Below, piece by piece: positions 20,964 to 31,251 of a stretch of DNA of 64,000 bases. The first letter of the stretch is position 1, and every line of letters begins with the position of its first letter. The translations under genes were made by a program, and so were the position numbers. Below the pieces are notes generated by a model that saw only the letters and a program-made list of their open reading frames with translations, searched no databases and had not been told where the DNA came from. Origin of the DNA: Bursaphelenchus xylophilus (Eukaryota > Nematoda > Chromadorea > Rhabditida > Aphelenchoididae); contig CAJFCV020000006.1 in assembly GCA_904066235.2 (NCBI GenBank), forward strand, positions 12,214,001-12,278,000, read 5' to 3'.

Positions 20964-21316
20964 TGATTTTTGATGATGTAATTGATGAAAAACAAAACAA
21001 TCTAGAAAAATATTATACAAAAGGAAGACATAATAATATTGATTGTTTTTATTTGTCACAAAATTATATTAAATTACCCAAAAATTCCATTAGACAAAAC
21101 ACCAATTTATTCATTTTATTTGAACAAGGAGAGAAAGATTTATTACATTTTTTCAAAGATCATTGTAAAGGAATTAGCAGAAAAGAATTCAATAATTTAT
21201 GTAGTGAAAGTTGGGAAGAAGATTTTGGATTTGTTACATTAAATAAAAGTTGTAAAACAAATGAGGGAAGATTTAGGAAGAATTTGGATGAGTTTTTTAT
21301 TCCAAAAAAATTTTAG
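20963..21316 (+). CDS. Polinton packaging ATPase, C-terminal half (Walker B)
   Basis: 117 aa. It starts directly at Walker B (MIFDDV) and continues with TKGRHNNIDCFYLSQ, the motif C/sensor region of A32-like ATPases, then a conserved C-terminal lobe with no further break. It is offset by one base from the first half. The following capsid gene starts 19 bp downstream. Because the remainder is undisturbed, the split is either very recent, an artefact, or tolerated. Confidence 0.85.
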   Translation: MIFDDVIDEKQNNLEKYYTKGRHNNIDCFYLSQNYIKLPKNSIRQNTNLFILFEQGEKDLLHFFKDHCKGISRKEFNNLCSESWEEDFGFVTLNKSCKTNEGRFRKNLDEFFIPKKF

Positions 21317-21334
21317 TTTTTTTTCCTCTAATAA

Positions 21335-22510
21335 ATGGATTTGGAAATTGTCAACGTAGACGATAAAAGTTTTAATACTAATAATATTTTAAAAGTTAAT
21401 AATTCAATTACAAAAATTAATAATGCTATATTGTATCCTACTGTTGGATCAGATTTGAATAAAAATGGAAAAATAGAATTTATTATTGAACAACAAAATG
21501 AATTTTTAAACTTATCTAAAAGTTACTTATATTTAGAATGTGAAATGAGCGATATAGTCGGTGATATTACACTAGTTAACAATGCTCCACTATTTTTATT
21601 TGAAAAAATTAGTTATAATATGAATAATACTGAAATTGAATGTATAAATGATCCAGGAAGAAACAGTTTAATGAAAGGAATTTTATCATATTCAACTAAT
21701 TTAAGTATGCGTAATACTTTTGGCTGGGTATTGGAAGGAAATGCTTTTTTAAGTAAAATTGCTACATATAATACAACAAGAAAGGGGAAATTAAGCTTTA
21801 TGATTCCTATGTCACATATTTTTGGATTTTTTGAAACGTATAATAAAATTATTCATGGATTTAGACATAAGTTGACATTTTTCAGAACTGTGAATAGTAA
21901 TTTTTTTGAAACAACTGACCCAAAAGTATCATCTGCTACTGTGAAAATAAGTAAAATGTGTTGGAAAATCCCTCAAATTACACCATCAATTGATTTGATT
22001 AATAGATTTGTTCGTTTTAACAGTTTTGCATTTTATAAGCGAGATTTTGAAGAATTTGCCATGCCTTATGGTAATAAAGAATTTACTGTAAAATTGGGGA
22101 CAAAATATGATAAAGTTAAGTTTTTAATTATTGGATTTCAAACAAACCGAGAGGATAATATGTTAAATTGTGCTAAATTTGATCATTGTAATTTGAAGAA
22201 AATAAATGTTGATATTAATTTTGAAAAGTATCCGAATGAAGCATTGGATTGTGATTTTTCGGTTAATAATGCAGTTGAACACTTTGTTAATGCTGAAAAT
22301 TTCAAAAAATCTTATTATAATTGTAACAGTACTTATTTTATGGATTTGGACAACTATTGTAAGTATTATCCATTGTTTGTAATTGATACTAATGCTCAAA
22401 AAGAGGACAAAAATCCTGATATTACAATTAAAGCTAAATTTGAAAATTCTATTCCGAAAAATACTGTTTGTTATTGTTTGATTATCAGTGATTGTATTAT
22501 TACAGTATAA
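21335..22510 (+). CDS. Polinton major-capsid-like protein
   Basis: Intact, 391 aa. The order of motifs follows the double jelly-roll capsid family of arthropod/nematode Polintons: an early SYLYLECEM strand, LFEKISYNMNNTEIE, IPMSHIFGFFETY in the middle, WKIPQI, KFLIIGFQTNRE, FDHCNLKKINVDINFEKYP, PLFVIDTN, and a C-terminal PKNTVCYCLIISDCI strand. About 390 aa is close to the relatives I know but shorter than the MCP of larger vertebrate Polintons. The start is set by CTAATAAATG, 19 bp after the ATPase stop. In relatives this protein forms the hexameric capsomers. A poly(A)-like AATAAA lies just after the stop, at about 22515. Confidence 0.85.
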   Translation: MDLEIVNVDDKSFNTNNILKVNNSITKINNAILYPTVGSDLNKNGKIEFIIEQQNEFLNLSKSYLYLECEMSDIVGDITLVNNAPLFLFEKISYNMNNTEIECINDPGRNSLMKGILSYSTNLSMRNTFGWVLEGNAFLSKIATYNTTRKGKLSFMIPMSHIFGFFETYNKIIHGFRHKLTFFRTVNSNFFETTDPKVSSATVKISKMCWKIPQITPSIDLINRFVRFNSFAFYKRDFEEFAMPYGNKEFTVKLGTKYDKVKFLIIGFQTNREDNMLNCAKFDHCNLKKINVDINFEKYPNEALDCDFSVNNAVEHFVNAENFKKSYYNCNSTYFMDLDNYCKYYPLFVIDTNAQKEDKNPDITIKAKFENSIPKNTVCYCLIISDCIITV

Positions 22511-22851
22511 AAATAATAAAAACAATACGCAAATTTTTAAAACTATTTTTACCTTATTTATCTTTGAACTTTGATATTTGATCACAAAAAGCGAGAAGAA
22601 GAGAGAAAATGATTAAAATGCGAAAAATCGATGGCCAGGCGGGCGCTGAAGCAGAGAAAAACGGAGAGAGATTTGAAAAAAATTATCTCAAAAAAATTAT
22701 TCATTGATGCATAAATTAACTTCAAGGCCTTATAACTTGCTTTAAAGTTGACCGTTTTTGATGAAATTTTTTTTACGTCAATTTAAGAAAAAGTGTCCAC
22801 CCTCATTTTAATTTTATGTCTAAATGTCGATTTTGAAAATTATTATTATAG
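22511..22851. other. Right arm of Polinton, non-coding
   Basis: Between the capsid gene and the right inverted repeat. The first 50 bp are AT-rich like the genes. From about 22590 to 22680 the composition turns richer in G (AGCGAGAAGAAGAGAGAAAA, GGCCAGGCGGGCGCTGAAGC), unlike the rest of the element. No ORF or iteron set like that of the left arm is visible. Confidence 0.55.
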
Positions 22852-23093
22852 CTGGAAAATTTTTGGACATGAAATAAGCTTGTTTTTTTAATAAATACTA
22901 TGAAATTTTTTTTAGGGGTCGGAGGGTGCGGGTGGGTGCGCTGAAATCCCATTATCATACTACTACAAGCTTACACATTTTATCAAATTTTTTGACATAA
23001 AATAAGCTTGTTTTTTTAATAAATACTATAATATTTTTTTAGGGGGCGAGAGGGTGTGGGTGGGTGCGCTGGAATCCCCATTATCATACTACT
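22852..23093 (-). repeat. Right terminal inverted repeat of Polinton
   Basis: 242 bp, inverted match to 12972-13214 with a few differences in the inner unit. The inner tip ends at 22964 and the outer at 23093, giving the same 129-bp duplication as on the left. Confidence 0.92.
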
Positions 23094-23707
23094 GCCCTTT
23101 CAAAATGGGAGCTGAAATTTTCGGCCCTTCAGACATGAGCAATGCAGAGCGCATGTGCGAAATTTGACAAAAATTGAAGAATCATGCCTCAAGCAACAAT
23201 CGTCTGAAGCTGAGTCATCGAAAATTTTTTGATGTATAAAATAAGCCGTATTTTCTCTAAACTATATTTATTTCCATTGTGTATTTTGCAGACACGTTTT
23301 TCATTGTATTTTGAGGGCCTTAGGACTACAAAAAAATTTGGGAGAAGACGAGAAAAGAGGCTGTGGTTTGGGTGTGGTTGTTTTGGTTGGTGTGGCTTGT
23401 GCGGGCTGATTATGTGTTCGGACTACAACCGAGGGCGCGCTGACGCGAGTAGTTTGGGGAATGGAGGAAGACCGAATTGGGTTTGGCAAATATTTGAGGG
23501 GAAATTATGGGCAATATTTGTGTATTGTATATAGGAAATAATGCAGTGTGATTTAGATAAAAGGGACGTATCTACATAAAATTTCTAGTTTATATTTTTG
23601 TCTTTTTTTCTTACTGTATTTTTGCGAGAAAATTTATAAAACACAAAAAAAATTTTGTTTGGTTTTCGTTCCGGGACCCAAATAATTTAAAAAAAATGTT
23701 TTTTCCA

Positions 23708-23859
23708 TTGTCTGTCGGGAAAATAATTAGCACTCTGTCGCTACGTCGATCGCGTCGCTGAAGCGAAAAGCAACTTGATTTTCCCACAAAATTCATTTTT
23801 TCAGCGGCGATGCGACTTTCGATGCGACAGAGGACGCATTATTTTCCCGACGGACTGAT
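23708..23859. repeat. MITE family A copy
   Basis: Starts TTGTCTGTCGGGAAAATAAT and ends ATTATTTTCCCGACGGACTG then ATA. The interior keeps CGTCGATCGCGTCGCTGAAG. Confidence 0.85.
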
Positions 23860-24215
23860 AAGAACAAAAAAAATTGTTCACATTTTTTTCAAATTTCGCC
23901 TATACAATGTGTCTGGGCCAAGCATTAATTTCGAGAAAATTTTAGCTTGCCTGATGCAGTGACAGCCGAGATATTCAGGAAAATTGATTTTTTATGGAAA
24001 AATTACCCTCGACAGCAGAAATAGGCATGAAGATTTTCGTGTCAAAAAAAGTTTTCATTATCTCCAACTTTTGAGCTAAAAATCTCTGTCGTTTCTGTGT
24101 GTTAATAGGCTTGCCTATGTCCCAGAAAAATAACTAAATTTGTGCCAAGTTCCATCAAAATCTGAGCGTTGCATTTTGAGCACTTCCCCTGTTAACCTTG
24201 CATTTTTATCAGTCT

Positions 24216-24366
24216 TAAAACACTTTCATAGATGAGACCAATTATCATTTAGAGTTGGTTACCACAGGAATATAGAAGAAAACGCCATCAAACCGTTCGC
24301 CGCTTTTCGTTTAGGGAAATTTCATTTCTCTGACTGTCTGCAGCCTCCCAAAACCTGTGATGTTAT
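24216..24366 (+). repeat. Family C segment
   Basis: The 150-bp unit with an alternative left join, ACACTTTCATAGATGAGACC, also seen at about 4020-4050. It is followed directly by a family A copy. Confidence 0.8.
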
Positions 24367-24368
24367 TA

Positions 24369-24523
24369 TCATTCTGTTGAGAAAATAATGAGCACTCTGT
24401 TGCATCGAAAATCGCATGGCCGCCGAGAAAAAGAATTGTGTCGCGGAGAAAATCAAATTGCTCTTCACTTCAGCGACGCGGTCATACAACAACATTGTGC
24501 TCATTATTTTCCCGACGAGCTGA
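24369..24523. repeat. MITE family A copy
   Basis: Starts TCATTCTGTTGAGAAAATAA and ends TCATTATTTTCCCGACGAGC then TGA. The interior has the AATTGTGTCGCGGAGAAAAT core. Confidence 0.8.
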
Positions 24524-27080
24524 TATTTGCTGAATTTTGCCTAAATTTGTGCCAAATTTCAGCAAACTCCAAGCATTGCATTCAGAGTATTCTCCCCGTA
24601 AAAACTCTTTAAACCTTCTAAAAACATTCTTTTAGCTTTTATCTTCTTTGGCGAAACGCTGCTCCCAACAAATCTTATCAAGATCCCCTCACAACTTTAT
24701 CCTCCACTAATTTTGATACTCATTAAAATTCGGTCAATTTGAACCGGATTTTCCCCGTTTAAGGAGGGTTTTCAATAAGAGGTCGCAAAAATGTCGGAAG
24801 TTGATGTGTGTTTTATGACGCCCCTCAACGGCAGAGGTTTTCTTTTTTTCAGTGCAGTTTTTTTTTTGTTCTCGGCTCATTGATATGTGGCCTAGGCGGG
24901 TCAAAAAGTCTTGACATGTCTGCACAGTGCGCTGTCATGCCGAGAATTTGTCGCGCAGCGACAAACAAAAATCACGGTGCACTGCGACGCCGCACAGTGC
25001 AAAAAATTTGGCGCCGTTAATTTGCACAGTGCAAACGGATTTCTTGAGGTTTGCATTGCGCGTTGGCGACAAACGTGGGAATCTGAGCGTCGCACATTTA
25101 AAAAGCTAAAAATTGGCTCTGAGGACTTTCAGGCCCTTAAAAAATCCTTTTTAATATTTTTTTTTAAATTTAAAAATTGCATTTTTTTCGCCATTTTGGC
25201 ATTGCTTTGGCATTGTGTTTTTTGGCATTTTTTATAGATGTTTTACCGTTGCCAGAAACATTTCGAACAGAATTTTTTTTTTGACCCTTATAGACCGCCA
25301 AAAACAACTTGTTGTATAATGCCAAGAACCGAAAATTGGCATCACAATTTCTAGTTTCGACACAAAATTTTGTTGCAGGGACCCACCTAGCTTCAAAAAA
25401 ATCATGTCGAGCCCAAGACCGGCCCCAGAAAAGCTTGCGCCGCTGTTGTGAGAAGCAATTTGATCTTGCCGCGACACAATTCATTTTCTCGACGGCGATG
25501 CGATTCTCGTTTTTACCGAGTGCTAATTACTTTCCCGACAGACTGTTAAGCAAATTCCTTTCCTAATTTTCACTCAGGATCCACTGAAAACCGCGAAAGC
25601 TTTGAGTATTTTCACTGTCCTATATTTATCCTCGAGTACAATTTGCGCGTCCTTGAAAGCGGATACTTTTGCACCACCACAGACCACACGACTTGTCGAA
25701 CAGCACACCGCTCCCGCTGATCCCGGTGGGCGTAGATTTGGCTCGGATATCGCGCAACGTCGGCATTAAAGATCAGCTGGACCTTATCGTGGCTTCATCT
25801 TTCCTCCAAAGTGCAAACGGGGAAGAGATTAGCCCAAAAAACGTTAAATTCCAAAGTTCATTCTGACTTATGCCGACATGCAGAGCGCTCGGAGTTCAAC
25901 GCTCAGATTTTTTAAAAATTTGGCTTGCGCATTTTGTATAGGGCACTTGTAAATTCCTGAAGATTTTGGCTTGCGTTTTACAGGGAGAGCCGTGATATTC
26001 AACGATCTTTCCCGCCGAGGGAGTACGCGAGATACGGACAGCGGGCGATTGGACGTCTTTTGGCTATATCTTTGCCAGTTTCGCGTAGAAAAAATTGACT
26101 TCTTGTCAAAATATTACTCTGTGTAGTAGAAATAAGACAGAGTATTTTATGATAAAATTCGCTAAAAATTTACATTTTTTCCAACTCTCGCGAGCTAAAA
26201 ATCTCACTTATATCTTTGAAAAGCATCCTCTAAACCTGGGCCAAGTTTCGATAAGATCTGAGCATCGCGCTTCAAGCACTTCTCCTCTAAAGAACACTTG
26301 GATTTAGCGTCGCACAGCACAAGCTACTGTCGAATCCTCTTCCCTCATTGTTGTGTTTGACTGAGTTGGATATTTGCGAAACTGTGGAGTTTGTCGTCGA
26401 CCGCTTCGGCTGTCGCTATACGCGTTGTTTGCTTTCGCTTGGGCAGATGTAATTGGACTTTATTCTTCGTAGTCTGGAAAGGGGGCAAGCTGTGTACATG
26501 TTGATGGAGCAAGCTGGGGGCACGATGCTCGGATTTTCGTCAAATTTTGTGTGCGCAACGGGGTTGATCTACGCATCAATTATTGTTTAGTTTAGCGTTT
26601 GCGTTGCAGGCACAGTTGAGATATTCAACAATCCTTGCAGACGAGGGATTATTTTCCCCGGCGGCGATTTTCGATGCGATATAATGCCCATTATTTTCCC
26701 GACAGACTGACATAAAATACAAACTATCTTACGCCCCTTCAGCATTTTGTTCACACCATAACCGGCGCAAAACGAGTAATACCGTTGTGTGTTTTCCCCT
26801 CCATTTCGGCTACCCGATCACTTGCGAAGCCCCCGCGCTCCGAAGTACGCCCAACACAGACTAGATCGCATTTCCACATCACGCAAAGGCGTCGCTTTGT
26901 CACGAGAAGCGCGATTCCCTCCCAGCGCAATTGACGGAGACCATTTGTGTCATTTTCTGTAGTCGCTGCTATCAGTTAATGTGTTTTTCGTCATCCTCCC
27001 TTCGTCTCGCATTTCGACGACAGTCGGGGGCGGCTTCCCGATAACGCTCGGACGGGTTTTGTAGTCGTTAGTCGGGAAAA

Positions 27081-27232
27081 TAATGAGCACTCTGTCGGAG
27101 ATTTAGATGAGACCAGTTATCATTTAGATTTGGTTACCGCAGGAATAGCAGGAAAAGCCATCAAACCGTTCGTCGCTTTTCGTTTAGGGAAACTTCGTTT
27201 CTCTGACTGTCTGCAGTCTCCTCAGACCTGTG
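27081..27232 (+). repeat. Family C segment
   Basis: Joined on the left to a family A end (GTCGGGAAAATAATGAGCAC at 27072) and followed on the right by another family A start (TCAGTCTGTCGGGAAAATAA at 27239). Confidence 0.8.
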
Positions 27233-28959
27233 ATCTATATCAGTCTGTCGGGAAAATAATGAGAACTCTGTCGAAGCGCAAATCGCATCGGCGCTGATAA
27301 AACGAATTGTAAATCTTTTTGCTTATTTGCTTGGAATTTTTGAACTTTTTCGATTTTTTGCCCTTTTTTTGGAATTTAATGATTTTTCTTCGAATTTTGA
27401 AAGTTTTTGACAATTTTTAAAGTTTTCTCTTCTATCTTCTCGCATTTCGATGACAATCGACGCGGCATCTGATAACGCCCGGACGGGTTTTGTAGTTGTG
27501 GATAGGAAAAAGTTAATGGATGGATTTTTAGGGGAAAATGGAGCGTTTTTCGATTTTTTTTTGATTTTTTGCAACTTTTGTGTTGAATTTGGCCATTTTT
27601 GAATTTTTTTGCAATATTCTGAGTTTTTCCTCCGAATTTTGAGGGGTTCTATACTTTTTCAAAAATTTTCAAAATGAAAAAAAAAATATTTTCAATTTTT
27701 TATCATTATGTCGGGAAAATAATGAACACTCTGGCGCATCGAAAATCGCATTGCCGCTGACAAAATGAATTGTGTCGCGACAAAATCAAATTGCTTTTCA
27801 GGATCAAAAAGTAAAAAATACTTCCAACGAAGCCTAAACATTCTCTTTTCCGAAGCTATAAAAGAATCTGCGACCAAGGTTCAGTTTTTTGTTTACGCCA
27901 AAATTGCCGCATATGTTTTTGGGTCGCGTAAATTTGGAGAACTTGGAGAAATTTGAGACAAGGAAGTTTTTGAAGACCTGTTTTTGGGAGAGCAAGGTAC
28001 ATGCGTTCATAAAATTTGGGAAAATTTTAAAAAAAATTTTAGATTTTTTAATTTTTTAGGTTATAAATTGCAGCAAAGTATAGTATTTTTTTTTGACATT
28101 TTTTGGTGGAAAAGTCTGCCTTTTTAACTCATAATTGAAGGGGTAAGGAAAAAAGGATTTTTTTCTCTAACCGTCTCTCTTTTTCCAGAGTCTCTCGTCA
28201 TAAAAGATCCTAAAAAATCGTGGAATATCTTAGGGCTACCATTAAATTGGGAGCTAAAATTTTTAAAAGTTGATTTAGGGCTGCTAATACAACATATAAC
28301 ATAAAAATGAAAAAAAATCCGAAAAAATCCGCGATAAATTTTTTTCAAATTCAAAAAGCTTTTTTTTGTTGTTTTTTAACCCCCTAATGGTTTTTGATCA
28401 GTTCATTATCAAATTTTTTCCACTTTTTATCCTCTTTTCTCGCTCAATATCATATTACCTTTCTGACTCATCAAAAACTCTCCCGCAAAGAGCGTTTCGT
28501 CAACACAAACAAAGGAGCGTACCAATTGCGACGCTCTGATTCTCTTCAAATTTTGCACACACGTTAGACATAGGCTACATATCAATTCCTGACAATTTTA
28601 GTTCACGATTTGCCGGAGAAGCCGAGATATTCAACAATCTCCGAGAGAGTGCGCAAAACGCGGAGAGGGTCAGAGAACAAACACTTTTTTGGTCGTATCT
28701 TTGCCAGTTTTGGGAGGGAAAACTTGGTTTTTTGTGGAAACATCACCCTCTACGGTAGAAATAGGTAAGAAGATTTTCATGATGAAAATCGAAAAAAAAT
28801 TTTGAAATTTTAAAATTTTTTTTGGCAAAAAATCTCGATTTTTTAAGTAAATCGCAAACTAGGAATCTCGGATATTTCATAGAAAAAATTGCTCTAAATT
28901 TGCGCCAAGTTTCATCAAAATCTGAGCCTCAAACTTGCAGCATTTCCCCTCTAAACTTA

Positions 28960-29410
28960 CAGGGGAAGTACTCCAAGTGCGACGCTCAGATTTTGATGAA
29001 ACTTGGCATGAATTTAGAATAATTTTTTCTAAGATATATGCAAGAATCCTAGCTCGCGCTTTACAGAAACAACCGAGATTTTTAGATCAAAAGTCGGCGA
29101 AAATTTAGGACTTTTTGCCGAATTTCGGCACGAAAAGTTTCATGCCTATTTCAACTGTAAAGAATAATGTTTCTACAAAAAATCAAATTTTTCCGCACGG
29201 AACTGCCAAAGTTATGGCCAAAAAGCGCTTTTCGCTCTCTGACCGCTCTCCACGTTTAGCGTGCTCTCTCGGGGGGAAAAATCGTTTGATATCTCGGCGG
29301 CGCCCGCAAAGAGAGAGCTAAAACTTTCAGGAATTGATATTTAGTCCATACCCGACGTGTGTGCAAAATTTAAAGAAAATCTGAGCCTCGCATTTTCAGC
29401 ATTTCCCCTC
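28960..29410 (-). repeat. MITE family D copy
   Basis: About 450 bp starting CAGGGGAAGTACTCCAAGTG and ending GCATTTCCCCTCTA, with the motif GACGCTCAGATTTT at one end and its complement near the other. An older copy in the other orientation lies immediately left (about 28510-28955). Confidence 0.75.
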
Positions 29411-31251
29411 TAAACCAGCCTCACTTTTCCAGCCAACCCAATCCAAACATAAACCCAAAGAAAAAACGTCTCTTTATTGTCGCCCATTCCTTGGCAAACC
29501 GTGAGTAATCAACCGCCCCATTTGTTGGGAAATTACGCCCCGGGCACAGAGTATGAGTTGTGATTCGCACGTAGTTGGGGCGGCGACACACGTAGTTTGT
29601 GTCGGGCGCGGGCAAACATAAATGAGTCTTTTCTTTTTCTCGCTCTCTCCTTTCCCTTCATTCGTCTCGGACGGACGAGAATTCTGCGGGTTCTCGCGAT
29701 GGGGAAAAGGTTCAAAATGCGTCGAAGTTTGAGGGGTTTTGAGGGGATTTTTTGGCGGAGAAAAATGTGACAGGGGTTTTGGGATTTTTTGGGAATTTAA
29801 AATGATTTAAAAAAATGATTTTTAGGGATTTTTTAGAATTAAAAATGATTTTTTCAGGATTTTTTAGAATTTTTTTTGCTGAATAAGATGTAAAACACCT
29901 CTAAAATTATAAATTCATGTCTGATTTGCCATAAAAAATAATTATTTTTATTTAAAAATATTTTTTTTTATTTTTGTATCAAAAAAATTTTTAAAAATTC
30001 GAAAAAATTGATTTTTTGATGATTTTTTTGTATTAAAATTTTTTAAAATATTTTTCCCCAAAACTACTCGCCATCACACACATTTTTACCTTTATTTTTT
30101 AATAAAAAAATAAAAAAAATTTTTTTGATTTTTTCCAAAAAAATCGAAAAAAATCCAAATCCCCTTCCAAACCCCCCTACCGTAGCCTATTTTAATTTAA
30201 AACTCCCCACACATGCTACACTACTGTTTCGCCCCTCCAATTTGCTGCCGAATACATTTATTGAAGCCAATTCCCCCTCCCAAAAAAGTTTGTATTTCGG
30301 GAAATTCGGCGTGTGTTCGTGGTTTGTGACTGATTATTCGCCGCTTGCACGTCGCGATAAGGGTAAATAGAGGCCGCGAAAGTGGTGTTCGGAGGGGGAA
30401 ATTACAAAAAGAGTGTAATTCGGGGCGTTGAGTGCGGTTTCGAAAAGTGGGACATTTTTTTGGATTTTCTTCGGAATTAGCGGTTTAATTAAGTATTTTT
30501 GGGGTTTTGAGGTGGAATTTAATATTTTTTGGGCTTGTAATTAAATTTTAGAGTAGTTTTTGAATTTTTTGACAGCAAAATTTTCGATTTTAAAAAAAAA
30601 AATTTTTAAAATTAAAAAATTTTTTTTTTTGAAAAAATTGTAAATCCGCCTAAAAATAAGTTATATAGGCCATACAGAGTCTCAAAACTTCTTTTGAAAT
30701 TGCTAAAATGCGATTAAAATACTAAAAATCCCGTTTTTGGAGGGTCTCAAAATCCACATTTTTTTCAAATTTTTTGATTAAAAAGTCAAAATTCAAATAA
30801 AAAATTTGTTCTACTAATCACAGACATTATGAAAATATTTTTTTTATTTTTTAAATTTGATTTTAAGCTTTTGAAAAATCACATTTTTTTGATATTCTCT
30901 CAAATCCTTGACTTTTTGATTTTTCTTTATTTTCTCGAGTAAAAAAAACCAAAATTCATATTGAAAATTTATTGAATATATATTTTAATTTAGTTACAGT
31001 ATGAAAATATTCGTAAAGTTGCGAAAATTTGATAAAAAATATCAAAAAATGCCTGTTCCGCATGCTCGATCAATCATTTTTCGCTTCCTCCCCAAGACAT
31101 ATTCAGATCTTCAATCTCTTGTGTCCGCCGCTTTTCCCCACCGTCCGTGAGCCCGTTTCGTCCTACGTGATTTTCGAACCCTTTCCAACACACCTTGCTT
31201 TATCAAAAACCCCAAAAAATTTTTCATTTTTCGATTCTTCAGTCCTTGCGA

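Larger units (their letters stand above)
12972..23093. mobile_element. Polinton/Maverick DNA transposon, 10.1 kb, near-complete
   Basis: Both ends are defined. The left end starts AGTAGTATGATAATGGGG and the right end is its exact complement. The target duplication is gccctt (12966-12971 and 23094-23099). A 6-bp duplication and AG...CT termini are family hallmarks. The internal genes fit the Polinton core: PolB, integrase, A32-like ATPase, major and minor capsid proteins. At 10.1 kb it is shorter than the usual 15-20 kb, and no adenain-type cysteine protease is recognisable. The genes are strongly AT-rich against the host flanks. PolB, integrase and capsid frames are intact, and only the ATPase is split. 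That suggests a young insertion or one derived from a recently active lineage. Confidence 0.95.
23100..31251. other. Intergenic repeat field and nuclear receptor upstream region
   Basis: No protein gene can be supported. It contains copies of families A and C (listed), and family D-like stretches at about 23880-24195, 25885-26285, 28510-28955 and 28960-29410. There is a short GCACAGTGC cluster at about 24925-25040, and a pair of 60-bp imperfect direct repeats (27006-27066 and 27440-27500) flanking a MITE pair. From about 29410 to 30430 the DNA has less repeat and GC-richer patches (for example CGGGCGCGGGCAAACATAAA), a reasonable place for the receptor promoter. From 30480 to 31030 it is low-complexity A/T. 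Confidence 0.6.

Noticed and set aside
22163..22585. 140-codon minus-strand frame opposite the capsid gene
   Set aside because: Antisense shadow. No start context like the other Polinton genes.
23229..23534. 101-codon frame with a Gly/Cys/Trp-rich stretch
   Set aside because: No recognisable family and no splice evidence. The stretch comes from a GGTTTGGGTGTGG-type simple sequence.
24388..24612. Frames such as the 74-codon one encoding REKELCRGEN
   Set aside because: They translate MITE family A, and the same peptide appears at every copy.
25670..25866. GC-richer 65-codon frame in intergenic DNA
   Set aside because: Could be a fossil exon, but neither frame nor splice sites connect to anything recognisable.
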